Notes under the pieces: model-generated
The model's database searches: none
The model's input: the letters and a program-made list of their open reading frames with translations, nothing else
Told to the model about the DNA's origin: nothing
Program-made: the position numbers and the translations under genes
In this document: in pieces, positions 59,001 to 64,000 of the stretch
Layout of the letters: each line of letters opens with the position of its first letter
How positions within the stretch are numbered: the stretch's first letter is position 1
DNA from: Cryobacterium aureum
GTDB lineage: Bacteria > Actinomycetota > Actinomycetes > Actinomycetales > Microbacteriaceae
NCBI RefSeq assembly: GCF_002954245.1
Contig: NZ_PPTG01000002.1
Span: 149,644-213,643, forward strand
Length of the DNA: 64,000 nt
Direction: 5' to 3'

Positions 59001-60467
59001 GTGCAGACACCCGAACCCGCCACGGCCGATGCGGCCCCGCGCGGCGGGATCGCGGCCATCTTCACGCGGCACCGCCGGGCCTGGCTGATCGCCGCCGGCG
59101 CCCTGGTGTTCGTGCTGCTGGGCAGTGGAGCCGTGTTCGCCGGAACCCAGAACGGCGGGAATGAGCCGGCGGCGGCATCCGCTGTGGGCTCGCCGACGGC
59201 CACGCCGAGCCCGACGCCCACGGTGGATCCGGCCCGGCCGGTGCCCGCCGAAACGACAGCGGCCAGCCGCCTGCGCACGTGCTCGGTCGCCGGGCTCGCC
59301 GCCGACACCCGCCTGGCCGATTTTCAGGCGCAGGTGGTCAACGCCAACACCGGTGAGGTGCTGTTCGACCGCGGCGGTACGACCTCGTCGCGCACGGCGA
59401 GTGTCATGAAGGTGCTCACCTCGGCCGCTGCGCTCAACGTGCTGGGCAGCGACTACCGGGCCACGACCCGGGTCGTGAAGGGCACCGAACCCGGCCAGGT
59501 CGTTCTCGTCGGCGGCGGAGATTTGACCCTGTCGCGCCTGCCCACCGGTCAGGAACCGTTCTACACGGGAGCCGCCCACCTCGACGACCTTGCCACCCAG
59601 ACCATGGTCGCCTGGGCCGCCGACCCGGCCAACCCGCCGATCACCTCACTCGTGCTCGACTCGTCCTACTTTTCCGGCCCCGACTGGGACGACGGCTGGG
59701 CCCGCACTGAACTCGGCCTCGGCTACATGCCTGAAATCACCGCCCTCATGGTGGACGGCGACCGCAATGAACCCACCCGCAGCACCTCCGCTCGCAGCGA
59801 AGACCCGATTGCCCGGGCCGGCCAGGCTTTCGCCGACGCGCTCGGCGGGGGACTGACCATCAGCCAGGCCACCGCTCCGGCCGGTGCCGCGCAGCTCGGT
59901 GCCGTGCAGTCCGCACCGGTGTCGACGCTCATTCAGCAGTCCCTCATCGTGAGCGACAACACCATCGCCGAGATGCTCGCCCGCCTCGTCGCCATCGAAA
60001 ACGGCGCAGGCAACTCCTTTGCCGCGCTGCAGCAGGGCATCGTCGGCGGTCTCGCCGCCTACGGCATCGACACGACCGGCATGATCATCAAGGACGGTTC
60101 GGGCCTTAGTCCGAACAATGCCGTATCGCCGGCCTACCTCACTGCCCTGTTCATCAAGGTCAACGCTCGCGAGGGCAACCTCGGCGTGCTGTTCGACGGC
60201 CTGCCGGTCGCCGGCGGACCGCGCGGATCCCTCTCTTACAGCGACCGTTTCGCTGGCGCGAACTCCGCCGCTGACGGCGCCGTGTTCGCCAAGACCGGCT
60301 GGATCGACACCGGTTACACGCTCGCCGGCATCATCCACGCCGCCGACGGTACCCCGCTTACTTTTTCCATCTACGCCATCGGCAACGTCAGTTCCAACGC
60401 CAAAATCGCCATCGACACGTTGACTACCGGTTTCTTTCACTGCGGCGACAATCTGTCTAATAACTGA
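59001..60467 (+). CDS. dacB: D-Ala-D-Ala carboxypeptidase/endopeptidase (PBP4, peptidase S13)
   Basis: 488-residue extracytoplasmic penicillin-binding protein. N-terminal cytoplasmic tail, one membrane helix (WLIAAGALVFVLLGSGAVFAGT), then the transpeptidase fold: SVMK (nucleophile in SRTASVMKVLTSAAAL), SDN (IVSDNTIAEML) and KTG (FAKTGWIDTG). Trims peptidoglycan stem peptides. GTG at 59001 follows GGAGG by 11 bases; GTG 58989 overlaps that site. Confidence 0.93.
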   Translation: MQTPEPATADAAPRGGIAAIFTRHRRAWLIAAGALVFVLLGSGAVFAGTQNGGNEPAAASAVGSPTATPSPTPTVDPARPVPAETTAASRLRTCSVAGLAADTRLADFQAQVVNANTGEVLFDRGGTTSSRTASVMKVLTSAAALNVLGSDYRATTRVVKGTEPGQVVLVGGGDLTLSRLPTGQEPFYTGAAHLDDLATQTMVAWAADPANPPITSLVLDSSYFSGPDWDDGWARTELGLGYMPEITALMVDGDRNEPTRSTSARSEDPIARAGQAFADALGGGLTISQATAPAGAAQLGAVQSAPVSTLIQQSLIVSDNTIAEMLARLVAIENGAGNSFAALQQGIVGGLAAYGIDTTGMIIKDGSGLSPNNAVSPAYLTALFIKVNAREGNLGVLFDGLPVAGGPRGSLSYSDRFAGANSAADGAVFAKTGWIDTGYTLAGIIHAADGTPLTFSIYAIGNVSSNAKIAIDTLTTGFFHCGDNLSNN

Positions 60468-60485
60468 CCATTCGAAGGAGACATC

Positions 60486-61076
60486 GTGACCCGTGCACTG
60501 TTCATCATCGACGTTCAGAATGACTTCACCGAGGGCGGTGCGCTCGGGGTGGACGGTGGGGCGGCCGTCGCGGCGGGCGTGAGTGCGCTGCTCGCGCAGC
60601 ATCCGCTCGCCTACAAATACGTCTTCGCCTCACGCGACTGGCACGACATCGGCAATGACAACGGCGGTCACTTCGCCCGCGATGCCGCTCCCGACTACGC
60701 CGCCACCTGGCCGGTGCACTGCGTGGCAGGCACTGCGGGCGCCGAATATCACAAAGCTCTCACAACGGATGCCGTGACCTTTCACATTCGCAAGGGTCAG
60801 GGCAAGCCCGCGTACTCCATCTTCGAGGGCACCACCGAGGCCGGGCAGACCGTCGGGGCGCTGCTGAGCGAGCACGGAGTGACCGACGTCGACATTGTCG
60901 GCCTGGCCACCGATTACTGCGTGCGGGCCTCCACCCTCGACGCGCTTGAACACGGCCAGCACGTGCGCGTGCTGACCGATCTCGTCGCCGGGGTCGCCGC
61001 CGAATCCACCGCGACTGCCCTCGCCGAGATGGCGCACGCCGGAGCGGTGTTCGCTGCGAGTGACGCCGTCGAATGA
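60486..61076 (+). CDS. pncA: Nicotinamidase
   Basis: 196-residue amidohydrolase converting nicotinamide to nicotinate in NAD salvage. ALFIIDVQNDFTEGGALG (Asp9 of the catalytic triad), DWHDIGNDNGGHF (metal site), HIRKGQ (Lys) and GLATDYCVRASTLDA (nucleophile Cys). Start GTG after AAGGAGACA. Confidence 0.94.
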   Translation: MTRALFIIDVQNDFTEGGALGVDGGAAVAAGVSALLAQHPLAYKYVFASRDWHDIGNDNGGHFARDAAPDYAATWPVHCVAGTAGAEYHKALTTDAVTFHIRKGQGKPAYSIFEGTTEAGQTVGALLSEHGVTDVDIVGLATDYCVRASTLDALEHGQHVRVLTDLVAGVAAESTATALAEMAHAGAVFAASDAVE

Positions 61077-61804
61077 CAGAGTTCGCGAGACGGCTCGACG
61101 GTGTGCGCATCGCCTTCGACGCCACGGCGGGGGAGCGGCCGGTTCTGCTCGTGCACGGTTTCGCGTCGACTGCCGCGGTCACCTGGGGCGGTTCCGGCTG
61201 GGTTCGCGCGCTGGGCGAAGGCGAGCGCGGCGCGATAACGCCGGACCTGCGTGGTCACGGCCGTAGCGATAAGCCGCATCGCGCCGCGGACTACGCGCCC
61301 CGGCAGCTCGCCGCCGACCTCGTGGCCGTGCTCGACGCCCTCGAACTCGAGCGGGTCGACGTGATCGGCTACTCGATGGGCTCGCGGATCGTGGCCGCCC
61401 TGGCCCGGTTGGCGCCGGAGCGCGTGCGACGCCTCGTGCTCGGCGGCGCTGGTCCGCTAGAACTGTTCGAGACCTGGGATCAGGGCGAGGTGGCCCGATT
61501 CGTTGTCTCGGGTCAGCTGCCCGCCGACCCGACCATCGCCGCCGTGCTCGGCCCGGCGATCGCCGCTGGCGCCGACCGCGAGGCGCTGTTGGCGTGCGTG
61601 CAGGGGGTGGCGGGCTGCACGCTCGACGTGCCGGTGGGTATCCCGCAGCTGTTTGTGGCGGGCGGCGCCGACGCGATTCCGACCGGGGTGGCCGCACTCG
61701 CCGCCGAGCGCGACGCCCAATATCTTGAGTTGCCGGGCCGCACCCACCTCAACGCGCTGACGTCGCGCGAGTTCAAGCAGGTCGCCCTGGATTTTTTGGC
61801 CTGA
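61073..61804 (+). CDS. Alpha/beta hydrolase
   Basis: 243-residue hydrolase. VLLVHGFASTAAVTWG (oxyanion HG), DVIGYSMGSRIVAALA (nucleophile Ser), LFVAGGADAIPTGVAAL (Asp) and LPGRTHLNALTS (His). Starts ATG at 61073 overlapping pncA. Substrate not predictable. Confidence 0.85.
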   Translation: MTEFARRLDGVRIAFDATAGERPVLLVHGFASTAAVTWGGSGWVRALGEGERGAITPDLRGHGRSDKPHRAADYAPRQLAADLVAVLDALELERVDVIGYSMGSRIVAALARLAPERVRRLVLGGAGPLELFETWDQGEVARFVVSGQLPADPTIAAVLGPAIAAGADREALLACVQGVAGCTLDVPVGIPQLFVAGGADAIPTGVAALAAERDAQYLELPGRTHLNALTSREFKQVALDFLA

Positions 61805-61889
61805 GCTGTGAGCGAACCGAACGAAGACGAGACTCCTCTTGCTGGTTTTCGGCGGGAAGCCTGCCGTCCGGTGAAGTTCATCCGCGCAA

Positions 61890-63873
61890 TTAGGTGTTTT
61901 CCGACTCCAGCTCCTGACGTACGGCGGCCAGCCGCTGCTCGGAGATCCTCGGATTCTTCAGAAGTTCTCTTCTGATCACCGGCGATGTGAATGTCCCCCA
62001 AACCTTATCCAAGTCGCTGCGGATTCGATTTGCAATCGTGGCCACCAAGTCGGGATGGGTCCTTATGCGTTCTTGGTCTGTGTCGCGAAGAGAAGGGTTC
62101 AGGGCGAGCTCCGTGAGACATGTCCTGAACCTGTCCGTCACCTCGCTAAAGCTGCTGCGTGCTTCCGCCGGAAGCCAAGACGGGGAATCCCAACCCTGGT
62201 CGAACCAATTTGCTGGTAATGAGGCGTCACGCCATTCGAGCACATCAAGCATGTGTTCGACGAAGCCGCGCGACCCCTCGTCTGAGTCGACGTCGATGTG
62301 AACTTTTGACAGGAAAACGGCCTGAACGGTTTCGGGGTAATCCATCCATTCATCCATTTCCCAGAGGTATTCGGTTGGCGCATTGGGATTCAGCATGACG
62401 AGAAGCTGGGCCCGTTCATCGTCGGTGGACATTATTTGGAGCAATAGGTCGGAGCTTGAGTTCTTATTCGACGCAAGACGTCTAGCGGCAGCAACGAGCG
62501 TTCGCTCTTCCGGTTCCTTCTGCTGCTCGACGCTTTCCGTCGATTGAGCCGCTTCCCAAATCCGATCGAGTAGATCACTCGTGCAGTCCTCATCGACAGC
62601 GAGGTCAAACATCCAGTAATGCCACGCATCTGTTGGCAGCTCAGATACGGAATCGCCTAACTCCGGAGCGTCGGCCGCCTCCGCCTCGAGACCTGCCTGC
62701 AGTGGGCTGGCAGGGTCAGACGCAAACCACGCATTGATCGCCATCCCTCTCGATTTAGCGCTTAACGCGACCGCCGAGCGTACGTCCTCACTGTGGTCTG
62801 CTGCCAGAATCCGCAAGATATTTTCAGGCGTGGATGGCGACGCTGCCACGGCAGCGCGCATGTACTCGCTTTCATCCAGCGCTGCGGCCTCTAATAATGT
62901 GAGCGGAACGTCTCGACGCACGAGGAGAGAATGTAGATTGATTCCTGCATCGAGAGCACGACTGAAGTCAACGAGCGAAAATGCGCTCTTCTCTGCCACA
63001 ATCCGCGATCCTGCGGTTAAGGCTCCATGATCGGTGAGAATTGTCCAGACCAACTGCACAGGGGCCGACGGATGGTCAGAAATCGTTCTGGCAAGAACAA
63101 AGTCTTGCTCACCGTGCTTTCGATATAGGTCAGCGAGCAGTTCGGCAGAACAAGCTGGATTGGCGGCGATCCTCTGAACTAATTGATTTCCGTCGTCCGT
63201 ATTAGTGATCTCGCCGTATTTTCTCCAGAGCGTCGCCAGAGTGCCAGCAGAACAAGCTCGATGATCCGCAATCGTCTGAAGTAACTGAGGTCCCGAGCCG
63301 ACGTCAGCTAACCAACTTAGAATCTTATCTGGTGTAGATCGGTTCTCCGCCATGGCCGAGTAGTACATGGCTCGAATAGTTTCCAAGGGAATCGGGGACC
63401 CGCGACCTCTAAGAATCGTCTCAGCTTCGTAAGCAATTCGTGCGTTGCCATTGCAGACCAAACCGACCAGTGCGGCGACTGATACGTTTTTTTGAGCAAA
63501 CTCGCGTCTTTTTCGGTTCCACTCCCGGTGCTGAACAATATCCTCGTAACTCTGGTTAACCGGCTCCTCAAAAAACCAAATCCAGTCGGCTGCATACATA
63601 TCGACGATTCCTTGATCCGTGATTATGCCATCCAAGACTAGTTCCGAGAGTTCAATCGTTGGATGAAATTCGTAGTCTGGATCATCCCGAGCACCCATCC
63701 GTATTGCCATGTGGAGCGCACTCAGTAGGTCAAGTTTTTCTTTCTCTGGAAGGGCCTGTGTCCGCAACAGTGCACTACACAACTGGATGACAAATTGATT
63801 TCGTCCATGCCTGCCAGGCAATCGGGTTGACCAGATAGCCTCAGAGTAGATCCACGCGAGCGAATAGTCGTAC
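61890..63873 (-). pseudogene. LRV/HEAT-like repeat protein, 5' end cut by IS3 element
   Basis: The minus frame continues past its first possible start (TTG at 63821) as QYDYSLAWIYSEAIWSTRLPGRHGRNQF, so the gene originally began further upstream and was interrupted where the IS3 end begins (about 63874). About 660 residues remain. Repeated units such as NPACSAELLADLYRKHG, PSAPVQLVWTILTDHG and SPSTPENILRILAADHSEDVRSAVA resemble leucine-rich variant (LRV) repeats. Lower GC than neighbours and AT-rich codons point to recent acquisition. Function unknown; a defence-type role is possible but not shown. Confidence 0.65.
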
Positions 63874-64000
63874 TGAACCGTCCCTGATTTCCTGCCGCTT
63901 TCTTTCTAGTGAAAGGATTCGGTTATGCCCAAGAAATACCCAGATGAGGTTCGTGAGCGAGCGGTTCGTATGACGCTTGATCGTGTGAAGGATTACCCGT
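63874..64000 (+). mobile_element. IS3-family insertion sequence, left end (continues beyond window)
   Basis: The terminal repeat TGAACCGTCCCTG begins about 63874, followed by a short leader and the transposase orfA. Terminal TGAACC and a small N-terminal OrfA are typical of IS3-family members. The rest lies outside the window. Confidence 0.75.
63923..64000 (+). CDS. IS3-family transposase OrfA (start only)
   Basis: ATG at 63923 after GAAAGGA; encodes KKYPDEVRERAVRMTLDRV, the start of the HTH OrfA (InsE/InsN type) that precedes the OrfB integrase. Only 26 codons are in the window. Confidence 0.8.

Noticed and set aside
57864..59579. 571-codon minus ORF
   Set aside because: Antisense to the Gfo/Idh/MocA gene and the dacB start; no motif of its own.
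1..64000. CRISPR array
   Set aside because: No series of regularly spaced identical repeats of 24-40 bases was seen; the tandem repeats present are 5-15 bp and without spacers.
1..64000. rRNA genes
   Set aside because: No conserved 16S/23S/5S segments noticed in either strand.

Overview
The window comes from a high-GC actinobacterium, most likely a member of the Microbacteriaceae. The evidence is the high GC content, GTG and TTG starts, GTGA and ATGA gene overlaps, the tadE / tadG-like / topA / tmk / holB gene order, and the frequent GCGGATGCC word in host genes. The organism call is inference from these traits, not from a database match.

Bases 1 to about 27,810 are one end of an integrated tailed-phage genome (prophage). 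The large terminase runs off the left edge, so the structural genes lie outside the window. Moving right there are small-terminase, accessory and recombination/replication genes, nearly all on the minus strand and chained by 4-base start/stop overlaps: two DNA methyltransferases (one fused to a helicase), SSB, a replication initiator with an internal repeat-rich segment, HNH nuclease, RuvC-like resolvase, a DUF2303 protein, RecT with a YqaJ-type exonuclease, an SMC-like ATPase and an antirepressor. An aberrant tRNA-like gene follows, then the immunity region: divergent HTH repressors around a symmetric operator, an ImmA/IrrE-type peptidase, and a large serine integrase at the phage end.

From 27,862 to about 37,950 is host core: two pilus-assembly (Tad) genes, topA, tmk, holB, a secreted alpha/beta hydrolase, a TetR regulator, tRNA-Thr(CGT) and a TDT-family transporter. 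The prophage sits directly upstream of tadE, in what is normally a tad pilus operon.

From about 38,000 to 50,000 is an accessory and decaying island: an IS21-type istB remnant, an SGNH hydrolase, a gamma-glutamylcyclotransferase-like protein, two GNAT acetyltransferases, a flavodoxin-fold quinone reductase with an ArsR regulator, and broken DMT-transporter, GNAT and monooxygenase genes. The most striking content is four ECF sigma-factor modules, each paired with a one-helix membrane or otherwise uncharacterised partner (three intact, one decayed). Three share a precisely spaced promoter-like box, and two are followed by unannotated small ORFs.

From 49,500 to 61,800 the order returns to chromosomal genes: a glycosyltransferase with a response regulator and histidine kinase; an arsenic set (arsM, arsD, arsA) without a visible arsenite permease; an MFS exporter, a Gfo/Idh/MocA oxidoreductase, a PBP4-type carboxypeptidase, pncA and an alpha/beta hydrolase. 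The right end holds a lower-GC gene with leucine-rich-variant-like repeats whose 5' end is cut by an IS3-family element that runs off the window.
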